Below, one piece after another: positions 7,909 through 17,430 of a stretch of 64,000 nucleotides of DNA (the first letter of the stretch is position 1; every line of letters starts with the position of its first letter). The translations under genes were made by a program, and so were the position numbers. Source of the DNA: Opitutaceae bacterium (lineage in GTDB: Bacteria; Verrucomicrobiota; Verrucomicrobiia; Opitutales; Opitutaceae); NCBI GenBank assembly GCA_016794785.1, contig JAEUHC010000004.1:176900-240899 (forward strand), read 5' to 3'. The notes under the pieces are model-generated. The model searched no databases, was not told the DNA's origin, and saw nothing but the letters and a program-made list of their open reading frames with translations.

Positions 7909-10900
7909 TCAGTTCCTCGTGAGGGTTTCGCTGAGGTTGAGGAGCATCGTGGCGACCTGTGCCCAGGCGGCGTGCTCGGCGGGCGGGATGGTTTCGTTGC
8001 GCGGGGACTCCCCGACGCTGAGAAAGGCGCGGGCGGCGGGCTCATCCTTCGCGTAGCGGGCGCGCTCGCGCTCGAGGGCGGCGGCGAGCACGCCGAGTTC
8101 GCGGAGCTTGGGCGCACGGGAGACGCATTCGGCAAAGGCCCAGCCGAGGCGCGCCGTGTCGTCGCCGGGCCGCGCGAGGATGCGCTCGGCAAACGCGCGC
8201 GCGGCCTCGACGAACTGCGGGTCGTTGAGCGTGACGAGGGCCTGGAGCGGGGTCGTGGTGTTGCCGCGCTCGATGGTGCAGACCTCGCGGTTGGGCGCGT
8301 CGAAGGCCATCATGCCCGGCGGCGGCGCGGTGCGTTTCCAATAGGTGTAGAGGGAACGGCGGTAGAGTTTCTCGCCGTGGTCCTGCACAAAAGTCTGCGC
8401 GGTCGCGGGCGAGCTGCCGTAATGGCTGACCTCGCGCCAGAGGTCGCCGGGGGCGTAGGGATTGACGCTGGGGCCGCCGAGCCGCGGGACGAGCAGGCCG
8501 CTCACCGCGAGCGCCTGATCGCGCACGAACTCCGCCGCGAGGCGGAAGCGCGGCCCGCGCGCGAGGAGGCGATTCTGCGGATCGCGCTCGAACTGCGCGG
8601 GCGTCGCGACAGACGACTGCCGGTAGGTCGCGCTGGTGACGATCTGCGTGACGAGGCGCTTCACATCCCAGCCGTGCTCCATGAAATCGACGGCGAGCCA
8701 GTCGAGCAGCTCGGGATGGCTCGGCCATTCGCCCTGCGCGCCGAAATCAGCGGGCGTCGCGACGAGACCCGTGCCGAAAAACAGTTTCCAGAGGCGGTTC
8801 ACCGCCACGCGCGCCGTGAGCGGATTCTCGCGCATGACCACCCATTGCGCGAGGCCGAGGCGATCAGCGGGCGCGCCCGCGGGCAACGGCGGGAGCGCGG
8901 CCGGCGTGGCGGCGCCGACCTTGAGGGTGGGCTGCGCGTAGTCGCCGCGGTTGAGGATGAACGTGTCGCGCGGCTTGGCGGCTACCTCCATGACCATCGT
9001 CGGGAAAGGCTCGGTGAGCGCCGCGAGCCGGTCGCGGAGATTGGCGAGCGCGATGCGGTCGCGCGCGAGTTCCTCGCCTTGCGCCGCGCAATGGCGCCAG
9101 AGCGCGTCCGTGATGGCCGGCGTGCGCTGCGCGGCCGGGACGCCGAGCGCGGCGACAATCTCGGCGGGCAGATCCGTGCCGTCGTCGGTGCCGGTGAGGG
9201 CGCAGACCTCGATGAGACCGGGGATCATGACCTTGCCGGCGCCGAAGTTGAGCTGGACGGTGAGATACGGCGCGACTGTGGGATCAATCGGGCGGGCGAG
9301 CGTGGCGGTGAGATGGACGGGACCTTCCGTGGCGAGATCGGGCGACCAGCCGGAGTCGTTGCGCGGATCGAGGCAGCCGGCGGGCGGATTGGCGGGCTCC
9401 CATGAGCTGGCGGTGACGCGGGCGATTTTCTCCAGCTTGTGCAAGTTGACTTGATCGCCGGGCACGGCGTCGGCCGAGAGCGCGACGGCGGTGAGCTTGA
9501 ACGTGCCCTTCTGCGTCGGCTCGGGCGGCGGCGCCATTTTCTTGGCGGCGTTCTTGCCGGCCGGCTGGCGCGGCGGCGTGGCGCGAGCGGGACCATTCCC
9601 CCACCCGCCCAGCGGCAGATCGGGTTGCGGGTGCATGACGAAACGCAGGCCCGTGATCGGGCCGGCGTCGCGCGGCAGCTCGGCGAGGATATCGAACGCC
9701 GCAAGATCGCCGGGGTTGCGGAGCTTCACGCGGCCTTCCTCGGTGACCTCGAAGCCCGCTCCGCGGTTGGGCGTCGAGACTTTGGTGGCGCGGAGCGGAA
9801 ACACGCGGAGCCCCTTCCCTCGCGCCGCGAGGCGGGCCTGCTCCCGCTGTTCCCACGTCGCGAGAATCGCGTCGTCACGGCGGGCGAGGCGCTGCTCGAG
9901 CGCGGCGATCTGCTGCCGCAACGCCGGCACCTCGTCGGTCTTCAGGACCGTGCGGGCTTGGATGCTAGGGCCGGGATTCACGCCCGCGTTGCCGTCGAGT
10001 CCGCGGTCGGGCAGCGAATTGAAGAACGCGAAGAGACTGAAGTAATCGCGCTGCGTGATGGGATCGAACTTGTGATCGTGGCACTGGGCGCAGGCGAAGG
10101 TGAGGCCGAGCACGGCTTCGCCGAGGGTCTTCACGCGGTCGGCGTTGTAGTTGACGAGGTTCTCCTCGGGGATCGTGCCGCCCTCGTGGGTGACCATGTT
10201 GTTGCGCTGGAAACCGGTCGCGATGCGCTGCGCCTCGGTCGCGCCGGGCAGGAGATCCCCGGCGAGCTGCTCCACGAGGAATTGATCGTAGGGCTTGTTG
10301 TCGTTGAAGGCTTGGATCACCCAGTCGCGCCAAAGCCACATGTGGCGGCCGCCGTCGATGGAGAAGCCGTTGGTGTCGGCGTAGCGCGCGGCGTCCATCC
10401 AATCGAGCGCCAGGCGCTCGCCGAAATGCGGGCTGGCGAGCAGGCGGTCCACGAGGCGGGCGTAGGCCTCGGGCGAACGATCGGCGACAAACGCGGCGAC
10501 CTCGGCCGCCGAAGGCGGCAGGCCGGTGAGGTCGAGCGCGACACGGCGGATGAGCGTGGGACGATCGGCGGGTGCGGACGGGGTGAGGTTTTCCGCGGCA
10601 AGTTTCGCCCGCACGAAGGCATCGATGGGATTCGAGGTAAGGTGGAGAGAAGGAGAGACGGAGAGAGGGGGAGAAGTTGTGGTTTCTCCGTCTCTCCTTC
10701 TCTCTGTCTCTCCATCTACGGCGGAAGTCATGTGTGGCAGAGCGGACTTCACCGGCGCGACCAACGACCAGTGCGGTGCGTAAACCGCGCCCTGCTCGAT
10801 CCAAGTCTTCAGTTTCTGTTTTTGCGCGTCCGTCAGCTTCAGGTGCGACTCGGGCGGGGGCATGACTTCGTCGTCATGCGGGCTCGTTATGCGCTGCCAC

Positions 10901-11151
10901 ACCTCGCTCGCGGCCGGATCGCCGGGCTTGATGCGGGTGATGCCCTCGCGCGTCGCGTAGGCCGACTCGGCGAGATCGAGGCGCAGCTCCGCTTTGCGGC
11001 CCTTTTCATCGAAGCCGTGGCACGCGAAACAATTCTCCGCGAGGATCGGGCGGATGTCGCGGTTGTAGTCCAGCGGGGCCGCCCCGAGTGAGGCGGCCGA
11101 GGCAAACAACCCGGCGGCGGCGCACAGGCGAAATCGGGTGAGAAGGGGCAT
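7909..11151 (-). CDS. PSCyt1-DUF1549-DUF1553 cytochrome protein (first of three)
   Basis: This is an exported heme protein of 1080 residues. A signal peptide covers residues 1-24. The planctomycete cytochrome C domain has CFACH at 41-45 and the typical MPPP segment near 98. DUF1549 runs from about residue 173 (NPIDAFV; FGERLALDWMDAARYADTNG; CAQCHDHKFDPI, which carries a second CxxCH). A middle region with AK- and P-rich insertions follows. DUF1553 starts with NPLTARVAVNRLWKLFFG and ends with LFNLSETLT-like sequence. It probably donates or accepts electrons for the DUF1501 partner downstream. Residues about 144-171, between PSCyt1 and DUF1549, are encoded by a palindromic DNA repeat (10641-10719) that keeps the frame open, so this linker appears to be an invading element. 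The ATG at 11151 was chosen for the signal peptide. Confidence 0.9.
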   Translation of the reverse strand: MPLLTRFRLCAAAGLFASAASLGAAPLDYNRDIRPILAENCFACHGFDEKGRKAELRLDLAESAYATREGITRIKPGDPAASEVWQRITSPHDDEVMPPPESHLKLTDAQKQKLKTWIEQGAVYAPHWSLVAPVKSALPHMTSAVDGETERRRDGETTTSPPLSVSPSLHLTSNPIDAFVRAKLAAENLTPSAPADRPTLIRRVALDLTGLPPSAAEVAAFVADRSPEAYARLVDRLLASPHFGERLALDWMDAARYADTNGFSIDGGRHMWLWRDWVIQAFNDNKPYDQFLVEQLAGDLLPGATEAQRIATGFQRNNMVTHEGGTIPEENLVNYNADRVKTLGEAVLGLTFACAQCHDHKFDPITQRDYFSLFAFFNSLPDRGLDGNAGVNPGPSIQARTVLKTDEVPALRQQIAALEQRLARRDDAILATWEQREQARLAARGKGLRVFPLRATKVSTPNRGAGFEVTEEGRVKLRNPGDLAAFDILAELPRDAGPITGLRFVMHPQPDLPLGGWGNGPARATPPRQPAGKNAAKKMAPPPEPTQKGTFKLTAVALSADAVPGDQVNLHKLEKIARVTASSWEPANPPAGCLDPRNDSGWSPDLATEGPVHLTATLARPIDPTVAPYLTVQLNFGAGKVMIPGLIEVCALTGTDDGTDLPAEIVAALGVPAAQRTPAITDALWRHCAAQGEELARDRIALANLRDRLAALTEPFPTMVMEVAAKPRDTFILNRGDYAQPTLKVGAATPAALPPLPAGAPADRLGLAQWVVMRENPLTARVAVNRLWKLFFGTGLVATPADFGAQGEWPSHPELLDWLAVDFMEHGWDVKRLVTQIVTSATYRQSSVATPAQFERDPQNRLLARGPRFRLAAEFVRDQALAVSGLLVPRLGGPSVNPYAPGDLWREVSHYGSSPATAQTFVQDHGEKLYRRSLYTYWKRTAPPPGMMAFDAPNREVCTIERGNTTTPLQALVTLNDPQFVEAARAFAERILARPGDDTARLGWAFAECVSRAPKLRELGVLAAALERERARYAKDEPAARAFLSVGESPRNETIPPAEHAAWAQVATMLLNLSETLTRN
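10641..10719. repeat. palindromic GGAGAGA-family repeat inside a coding sequence
   Basis: The left arm (10641-10676) is made of GGAGAGA-type units. A 6-nt loop TTGTGG follows, then a right arm (10683-10719) of TCTCTCC-type units, so the whole is an imperfect hairpin with arms of about 36 nt. It lies in frame within the DUF1549/DUF1553 gene. A single-arm relative is at 17431-17470. Confidence 0.85.
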
Positions 11152-11239
11152 CGACGGATGGCGCAGAGCGCCAGCCCAAGGAAATCGCGCGCGTGCAGGT
11201 GCGCAAGCGCGCGGTTCTCGGCCCCCCCAGGCTCCGGCC

Positions 11240-13843
11240 TCAGCGTCGGAACATCGCGTGCTGCGGATCGCCACCGCTCAGCGTGTAGGCGAGGAGGTCG
11301 AGGACCTCGTCCTTCGTCAGCATGTTGAGCAGGCCGGGAGGCATCGGGGAAATGTGCGAGGGCTCGATGCTCTTCACTTCCTTGCGGTCCACACGGGTGA
11401 GGTTGTTGGGCTCGGAGGGATCGGTGTTGATGACGACGGTGTCGCCTTGGAGGTTGGTGACGACGCCGACGACGGTGGTGCCGTCGAGCTTGGTGAGCAC
11501 GCTGGGGACGAACTGCTCGTTGATCTCCTTGCTCGGGTTGATGATTTGGTCGAGCAGGTCGTGCGCGCTGTAGCGACCGCCCGCGCCGGTGAGATCGGGG
11601 CCGGTCATGCCGCCCTCGTTGCCGAAGCGGTGGCAGGCGAAGCAGGCCGTCGCGCCAAACATCTTCCGCCCGCGTTCGAAGTTCCGGCCGCGCATGCCGT
11701 TTTTCGCGGCGGCGCTCAGCTCGTCGAGCGTCCAGTTGGTGGGCGTGCGGCCGGCAAAGACGTCGCCGAGGTTCTCCAGGACGGATTTCCGCTCGGGCTT
11801 GCGCGCGAGGAGGTCGGCGAGCGTGGTTTTCTCCGCGGCGGTGAAGGTGGCGAGGGCGTCGTTGCGGATGAACTCGATGAACTTGTCGAAGCTTGCGCCG
11901 CCGCGGTAGTTCACCGCCTTGAGCAGCCACTCAAGGTAGGCGGTGCGGGTCGCAATCGTCCAGCCGGCCTTCAGCATGCGCAGCGACCGGGCATACTCGA
12001 GCTGCTCCTCCTGCGTGGGGGCGGACTGGATGAGGGCGATCGCCTTGGCAGCGACCGTCGGAGACTGGAGATGGACGAGGGTCTCGCAGAGCAGCCAATT
12101 CTCCTCGCGGGACTTGGCTGGGAAAAGCGGATCGAGTTTCGCGATGAGTGACTTGACGGTCGCGTCGTCGGGCTGGCCGAAGCGGTTGAGCACGATCTGG
12201 ATGGTGCGGAGGTGCGTGAGGCGGCACGTGGCGTCGAGCTTGGCGTAGTCGATCTTCAGCAGCGCGGCGAGAAGGGCGGCGCGGCGGGCGGTGTCAACCG
12301 GAGGAGTCTCGGCCGTGCGATGCGACGGGCAAACGCCCGTGGCGTGGGCGAGCGCGAGCAGCGCCTCGACCTGGATCGCGGGATCGCGCTCGGCGAGGGC
12401 TTTGCCCGCCCAAGTCGCAACCGGCTGATGCTCGATCGCAATGCGCGCGGCCCAGCGGATGTGGCGATCGGCGTGAGCGAGATGGGGCCAGGCTTTGGCG
12501 AGGGCCGCCGGATCCTTTTTGCCGTGGAAAACCTCAAGCGAACGGCGCAGGTCGCGCGCGGGACTGGGCGCAGGATTCTCCGTGTCCGGAGCGGTGGACT
12601 CGGTGCCGCGGTAGGTCACGCGATAGACGCCGGACTGCACGCGGCGGCCGCCGATGGCGAAATACATCGCGCCGTCCTTCGGGTTGATGATCGCGTCGGT
12701 GAGCGGAAGCGGCGTGCCGGAGATGAACTCCTCCTTGGTCCCGGTGTAGCTCGCGCCGTCGGGCGTGAGGTGGACGGCGTAGAGCTTGCCCCAGCTCCAA
12801 TCGAGGGCGAAGAGCGCGCGCTGGTATTTGACCGGGAACTTGGCGCCGTAGCCAAAGACGGTGCCGGTGGGCGAGCCGGGGCCGACATTCACGACCGCGC
12901 CGAGGTTGTCGGGGTAGAACTCGGGCCACTTCCCCGCCCCGTTGCGCCAGCCATACTCGCCGCCGCTCGTCACATGGTTGATGCGCGTGGGGCGATACCA
13001 GGAGGTGTTGAAGTCATACTCCATGTCGGCGTCGTAGGTGAAGAGCTCGCCGTCGCGATTCACCGAGGCATCGAAGATGTTGCGGAAACCGGAGGCGTAG
13101 GCCTCGAAGGATTTTCCGTCGGGCGTGAAACGGTAGATGATGCCGCCCGGCGCGAGCACGTCGCGATTGTGGCCACGGCCATCGGGCATGCGCGGCAGGA
13201 GGTGATCCTCGCCCCAGTGGCGCGGGACTTGGGAGGTCGGCGCGAATTCGGTGGGCTTGGCGTTGTTGCCGGAAATGAGGAAAAGCGCCTGGCCGTCGGG
13301 CGTCGGCACGATGGCGTGCACCCCGTGATCGCCGCGTGACTGAAACGCGCGGAGCAGCTCGACCTTGTCGAGGCGGTCGTCGCCATCGCTGTCCGTCACG
13401 CGATAGACGCCGCTCTGGAACTTCTGCTCGTAGTCGTTGACGCCGGCGTAGAGCGCGCCGAAGGCAAACACCATGCCGTTGATCGCGCGGATCTGGGCGG
13501 GCATCTGCTCGACGGCGGAGCGCTCGAGAGTCTTGCCGGGCGCCGGCGGCGTGAAGCGGTAGAGCCCGCCGTATTGGTCGCTCGCGTAGATGCGGCCCTT
13601 GTCGTCGGCGCAGAGGTTGACCCACGAGCCCTGCTCGACGCCGGGCACGGAGTAGATGAGCTCGACGGCGAAGCCGGGCGCGACCTTGAGGCGGCTAACG
13701 GGCGTGGCCTTGTTCTCGTTAATCGCCGGGCCGACGGTGGCGGGCCGTTCGGGACCGGCTTTTTTCTTCGCCGCATCGGCGGCGAGGCAGTGCACCGAGG
13801 TCGCCAAGCAAGAGGCGACGAGTAAAAGACGGGATAGCTTCAT
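11240..13843 (-). CDS. PVC-type heme-binding membrane-bound dehydrogenase
   Basis: The protein has 867 residues. A signal peptide (about 1-22) is followed by a lysine-rich stretch (AAKKKAGPERP). A six-bladed sugar-dehydrogenase-like beta-propeller spans about 50-400 (APGFAVELIYSVPGVEQGSW; GDHGVHAIVPTPDGQ). A HEAT-like helical region covers about 430-690. The C-terminal Pirellula/Verrucomicrobium-type heme domain has CFACH near residue 735 and runs on to GPDLTGAGGRYS, INPSKEINEQF and LLAYTLSGGD. The architecture matches the PVC heme-binding dehydrogenase family, presumed to oxidise sugars or alcohols in the periplasm; substrates are unknown. It is co-directional with the sulfatase upstream (77-nt gap) and the DUF1553 gene downstream (88 nt). 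Confidence 0.92.
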   Translation of the reverse strand: MKLSRLLLVASCLATSVHCLAADAAKKKAGPERPATVGPAINENKATPVSRLKVAPGFAVELIYSVPGVEQGSWVNLCADDKGRIYASDQYGGLYRFTPPAPGKTLERSAVEQMPAQIRAINGMVFAFGALYAGVNDYEQKFQSGVYRVTDSDGDDRLDKVELLRAFQSRGDHGVHAIVPTPDGQALFLISGNNAKPTEFAPTSQVPRHWGEDHLLPRMPDGRGHNRDVLAPGGIIYRFTPDGKSFEAYASGFRNIFDASVNRDGELFTYDADMEYDFNTSWYRPTRINHVTSGGEYGWRNGAGKWPEFYPDNLGAVVNVGPGSPTGTVFGYGAKFPVKYQRALFALDWSWGKLYAVHLTPDGASYTGTKEEFISGTPLPLTDAIINPKDGAMYFAIGGRRVQSGVYRVTYRGTESTAPDTENPAPSPARDLRRSLEVFHGKKDPAALAKAWPHLAHADRHIRWAARIAIEHQPVATWAGKALAERDPAIQVEALLALAHATGVCPSHRTAETPPVDTARRAALLAALLKIDYAKLDATCRLTHLRTIQIVLNRFGQPDDATVKSLIAKLDPLFPAKSREENWLLCETLVHLQSPTVAAKAIALIQSAPTQEEQLEYARSLRMLKAGWTIATRTAYLEWLLKAVNYRGGASFDKFIEFIRNDALATFTAAEKTTLADLLARKPERKSVLENLGDVFAGRTPTNWTLDELSAAAKNGMRGRNFERGRKMFGATACFACHRFGNEGGMTGPDLTGAGGRYSAHDLLDQIINPSKEINEQFVPSVLTKLDGTTVVGVVTNLQGDTVVINTDPSEPNNLTRVDRKEVKSIEPSHISPMPPGLLNMLTKDEVLDLLAYTLSGGDPQHAMFRR

Positions 13844-13920
13844 GGGAGGTAAAACGAAGACGCAGCGGGGACGAAAAGAACCCGGACTGTCGCCAGCTGT
13901 GACGCGAGGGCAAGCGCCGT

Positions 13921-15549
13921 CTATTCGGCTTTCTTTTTGCCTTTCTTCGCCGCGGCTTCGGGCGCGGCGGGCGCAGGATCGGTGAGGGCGAGCACGCGCG
14001 TCTCCTCGGTGTGCTTCTGCCAGAGCGCGGCCAGTTCGCGGACTTTGTCCGGGCGCGCGGCGGCGAGGTTGTTCGTCTCACCGCGGTCAACGGCGAGGTC
14101 GTAGAGTTCCCACGGGGCATCCTTGAGCGCGACGAGTTTCCAATCGCCGCGGCGGAGGGCGCGGTTGCCCTCGTGTTCCCACCAGATGTAGTCGTGCGGC
14201 ACCGCGGCATCGCGGGCGAAAGCCGGGACGAGGCTGCGCGCCGGCGACGGCGGGACGGCGTGGCCCTTGATCGCGGCGGGTTTGGTGACGCCGGCGAGCT
14301 CCAGCACGGTTGGCACCACGTCGATCAGATGGACGGGCGTGCGGCGCAGTTCGCCCCGGGCCTTGATGCCCACGGGCCAGTGCGCGATGAAGGGCGTCGC
14401 GATGCCGCCCTCGTGGACCCAGGTCTTGTGGCGGCGGAAAGGCGTGTTGCTCGCGCTCGACCAACCGGGCCCGAGGCAGAGGTAGGTTTTCGCCGAGCCC
14501 ATCGGCGCCGCCGGATCGTGGCCGTCGCCCCGCACCATGATTTCGGCACTGGCACCGTTGTCGGAGGCGAAAAGGATGAGGGTGTTCTCGTAGGCGCCCA
14601 TGGCCTTGAGCTGCGCGATCACGCGGCCGATCTCCTGGTCCATGCGGTCCACCATCGCGGCGTGGATGGCCATCTTGGTGGCTTGGAACTCCCGCTGCGT
14701 GGGCGTGAGTTCCGTCCACGGCACCGGGCGGTCGATCTCACCGGGGCCGAGCTTCGCGATGTCGGCCGGAAAGGCGTAGGGCGGACCGACGTCGCGCTCC
14801 ATCGCGGGCAGCGCGTGCGAGACGAGGTTCATCTTTTTCTGCCGCGCGTAACGGGCCTCGGCGATGGCGTTCCAGCCGGGCGCGTAGGTGTCGCGATATT
14901 TGGCGATGTCGGCCGCGGGCGCGTGCAGCGGGAAATGCGGCGCGGTGAAGCACAGGTATTGGAAAAAAGGGAGGCCGGGAAATTTCTCCGCGTGTTCGCG
15001 CAGGTATTTGATCGAATGGTCGGCCGTCGAGACGGTGACGTAGTAGTCCGGCGTCTGCGTGAGCGGGCGCTCGTCATCGGTGTTGCCGGGGGCCTTGAAG
15101 AAATTGTTCTGCCCGGTGCCGATTTCGAAGCTGTGGTCGAAGCCATTGCCGAGTGGCCGGCCGTCGATGTGCCACTTGCCCACATGGTGGTTGCGGTAGC
15201 CGGCCGGGCGCAGGAACTCGGTGACCAAGGGCGCCCAGCCGGGGCGGATGCCGCGGTTGCCCCCGCCGCTCGGGACACCGGGCACAACATCGCGCCGCAC
15301 CTGCTGCGCGTAGAAGCCAGTCATGATGGCGGCACGCGAAGGCCAGCAACGGGCAGTGCTGTAGCCTTGGGTGAAGCGCAGCCCGCCCTGGGCGAGCGCG
15401 TCGAGGTGCGGCGTCGCAATCTCGCCGCCGTAGCAGCCAAGGTCGGAGTAACCAAGATCGTCGGCGAGGATGACGAGGAAGTTGGGCGGCGCGGCGTGAA
15501 GCAGGTTCAGCGAGACCAGCAGGCCGATAACGAGGGCGATGCGCTTCAT
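13921..15549 (-). CDS. exported family S1 sulfatase with AK-rich tail
   Basis: This is a 542-residue arylsulfatase-type enzyme. A signal peptide covers residues 1-19. Metal ligands lie in ILADDLG (30-31). The formylglycine motif is CWPSR (68-72), with Cys68 as the residue to be converted, and FASDNGAS carries later ligands. The STARCWPSRA context and the HDYIWWEHEGNRALRRGDWK segment are typical of exported sulfatases in Planctomycetes and Verrucomicrobia, possibly subfamily S1_4. The protein ends in a low-complexity Ala/Lys tail (AAKKGKKKAE), a feature shared with the ThuA protein two genes upstream. The ATG at 15549 is chosen because it begins the signal peptide; the open frame extends upstream over the PIG-L gene but is not coding there. 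It follows PIG-L by 23 nt, suggesting co-transcription. Confidence 0.92.
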   Translation of the reverse strand: MKRIALVIGLLVSLNLLHAAPPNFLVILADDLGYSDLGCYGGEIATPHLDALAQGGLRFTQGYSTARCWPSRAAIMTGFYAQQVRRDVVPGVPSGGGNRGIRPGWAPLVTEFLRPAGYRNHHVGKWHIDGRPLGNGFDHSFEIGTGQNNFFKAPGNTDDERPLTQTPDYYVTVSTADHSIKYLREHAEKFPGLPFFQYLCFTAPHFPLHAPAADIAKYRDTYAPGWNAIAEARYARQKKMNLVSHALPAMERDVGPPYAFPADIAKLGPGEIDRPVPWTELTPTQREFQATKMAIHAAMVDRMDQEIGRVIAQLKAMGAYENTLILFASDNGASAEIMVRGDGHDPAAPMGSAKTYLCLGPGWSSASNTPFRRHKTWVHEGGIATPFIAHWPVGIKARGELRRTPVHLIDVVPTVLELAGVTKPAAIKGHAVPPSPARSLVPAFARDAAVPHDYIWWEHEGNRALRRGDWKLVALKDAPWELYDLAVDRGETNNLAAARPDKVRELAALWQKHTEETRVLALTDPAPAAPEAAAKKGKKKAE

Positions 15550-15572
15550 GTGAGAATGAAATATCCACCGAT

Positions 15573-16487
15573 CTACGGCACGAACGGAAACAGCCGCTTC
15601 AGCTCCGTCTTGTCGGGCTGCGTGCCGTATTCGCAGATCTCGAAGGCCTCGGCGTGCTTCACTCTCGCGGCGGCGTCGCCGGGATACCAGGCGGCGAGTT
15701 CCTTGGCGAAGCGGGCAGTGGTGGCGGTGAAGCGGCGCGAGAAATTTTCCCGCACCTGCCGCTGGCGCTGCGCCTGGCCGGCGGGATCGGCGGGATAGAG
15801 GCCGGCGTGGCCGTTGGCGCCGCCTTCGGCGAACTGCGAAATCATCACGGCGAGCGCGTCGAGTTTCTTCTCCACGACGGCGTCGATGCTCACAATCACG
15901 TCGGCGCGCGAGGGGGCGGGTTTTAGGAAGCGGTCGGTGTAATACATGAACACCGGGTTCTTCTTCATCGCCGGCACGTCCGGGCAGAAGAAGGGCACGG
16001 TCACCATGAACGCGGCGTCCTGCACCAGCACGCCGGTGTAGCGGTGATCGGGGTGGTAGTCGTTGGTGCGGGGGCCGAGCACGAGGTCGGCGTTCCACCG
16101 GCGGATGAGGCGCGTGAGCGTGCGGCGGTTCTCGAGCGTGGGCTCAAGTTCGCCGTCGTGGTTGTCGAGCACGACGCCCTGCACGCCGAGGATCGCGTGC
16201 GCGGCGTCGACCTCCCGCTTGCGGCGAACCGCGAGCGGGCCGCCGGCCTCGCGCCAGTGGCCAATGTCGCCGTTGGTGACGGAGACGAGCAGCACGTGGT
16301 GGCCGGCCCGGGCCCAAAGGGCGGCGGCGCCGCCGAGCTGGATCTCGCAGTCGTCGGGGTGCGCACCGAAGGCGATGATGCGCAGCTTGCCGTCGCCGGC
16401 CGGCGGCATTTTCACGCCGGGAATCTCGGCAAAGACGGCCGGCGCGAGAGCAAGGGCCAGGAGCGGAAAAAGTGAGCGGAGGTGCAT
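15573..16487 (-). CDS. exported PIG-L family deacetylase
   Basis: This is a 304-residue LmbE/PIG-L zinc deacetylase. A signal peptide (about 1-20, ending AVFA) places it in the periplasm, unlike the cytosolic homologues of mycothiol or bacillithiol synthesis. The zinc-binding motif is AHPDD at 42-46, with the second histidine motif in DYHPDHRYTG. It probably removes acetyl groups from N-acetylated or O-acetylated sugars. It begins 4 nt after the ThuA gene and ends 23 nt before the sulfatase gene, so these three are almost certainly one transcript. Its presence suggests that the target glycan carries amino sugars or acetyl groups; this is inference. Confidence 0.9.
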   Translation of the reverse strand: MHLRSLFPLLALALAPAVFAEIPGVKMPPAGDGKLRIIAFGAHPDDCEIQLGGAAALWARAGHHVLLVSVTNGDIGHWREAGGPLAVRRKREVDAAHAILGVQGVVLDNHDGELEPTLENRRTLTRLIRRWNADLVLGPRTNDYHPDHRYTGVLVQDAAFMVTVPFFCPDVPAMKKNPVFMYYTDRFLKPAPSRADVIVSIDAVVEKKLDALAVMISQFAEGGANGHAGLYPADPAGQAQRQRQVRENFSRRFTATTARFAKELAAWYPGDAAARVKHAEAFEICEYGTQPDKTELKRLFPFVP

Positions 16488-16491
16488 GGCG

Positions 16492-17424
16492 TTATTTCTT
16501 TTTCTTCTTTGCGGCGGCGGCCTTGGCGGCGGCTTCGGCGGCGGCGCGTTTATCATCGAGGTTGAGATCGAGCTGCGCGGGATCGAGGGCAACCTGCACG
16601 CCGCCGACTGGCACGGACACGCGCGCGGCCCAGAGGATGCCGTTGAGGACGAGCGTGCGCTGGCTCGCGTAAGCCCAGCTCGCGTGCAGGTCCGCGCCGG
16701 TGAAACCGAAACCGCGGCCGGTGCCGCCCGGGCGTTCGTAAGCCCATGCGATCACCTCAGTGCGGCCGGGGTGTTTCTTGGCGTCGGCGGTGGAGCGGGA
16801 TTTGTCGGGCACGGCGCCGGTGAGGAGCGGCACGGCGCCGGGCGCGAAGTGCAGGTTGTAGAGCCAGCCGTCGGCGGGCGCGGCAAAGGGCCTCACCCCA
16901 CGCGTGACCTCGTGGGCGGGAATCTGCGTGAAGTCCATGTCCCAGTGGCCGCGGCTGCCGATATCACTGTGAAACACGCCGCCCAGCCAGCCCTTGATCT
17001 TGGCCCCGTCGGGTCCAGCGGGAAAATCCATCCCTTGGTGCAACAGCACGAGGCCGGCGCCGCTCTCCATGAGCTGGGATAATTTCGCCCAGCGCTCCGG
17101 CGTGGCGAAGGGCTGCTTGCCGCCGCCGTCGCCGAAATAGACGACGCACTTCGCGCCTTCGAGCACACGCTCGTTCGTCGGCCAGTCGCGCGCCATCACG
17201 GGCCAGACGCCAGGCTGCTGCTTCAGCCACTCCATGAGCAGCGCGCAACCGGCGAAATACTCGTGCGCCATCGCCTTGCTGCTCGGCCCGCCGGCGAGCA
17301 GCACAATCTTCGCGAGGCCGGGCCGCGGGGCATCGACCTCGAGAGGGACGAGGGATTGGTCGTAGGAGGGGGCGGCGGCGGCAAACGTGGCTGACGCAGC
17401 GAGGATCAGGAGACGGAGGTGCAT
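16492..17424 (-). CDS. exported ThuA-domain protein with AK-rich tail
   Basis: This is a 310-residue protein with a signal peptide (about 1-18) and a ThuA-like (glutamine-amidotransferase-fold) domain: IVLLAGGPSSKAMAHEYFAG near 42-60, VVYFGDGGGKQP and VLLHQGMDF. ThuA proteins are linked to trehalose and other glycoside use through 3-keto sugars, working with a Gfo/Idh oxidoreductase (ThuB); the gene directly upstream here is a Gfo/Idh protein. The C-terminus is a low-complexity tail, AAAEAAAKAAAAKKKKK. The ATG at 17424 starts the signal peptide; the longer open frame upstream overlaps the Gfo/Idh gene and is rejected. The exact reaction is unknown. Confidence 0.88.
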   Translation of the reverse strand: MHLRLLILAASATFAAAAPSYDQSLVPLEVDAPRPGLAKIVLLAGGPSSKAMAHEYFAGCALLMEWLKQQPGVWPVMARDWPTNERVLEGAKCVVYFGDGGGKQPFATPERWAKLSQLMESGAGLVLLHQGMDFPAGPDGAKIKGWLGGVFHSDIGSRGHWDMDFTQIPAHEVTRGVRPFAAPADGWLYNLHFAPGAVPLLTGAVPDKSRSTADAKKHPGRTEVIAWAYERPGGTGRGFGFTGADLHASWAYASQRTLVLNGILWAARVSVPVGGVQVALDPAQLDLNLDDKRAAAEAAAKAAAAKKKKK

Positions 17425-17430
17425 CGGAGC

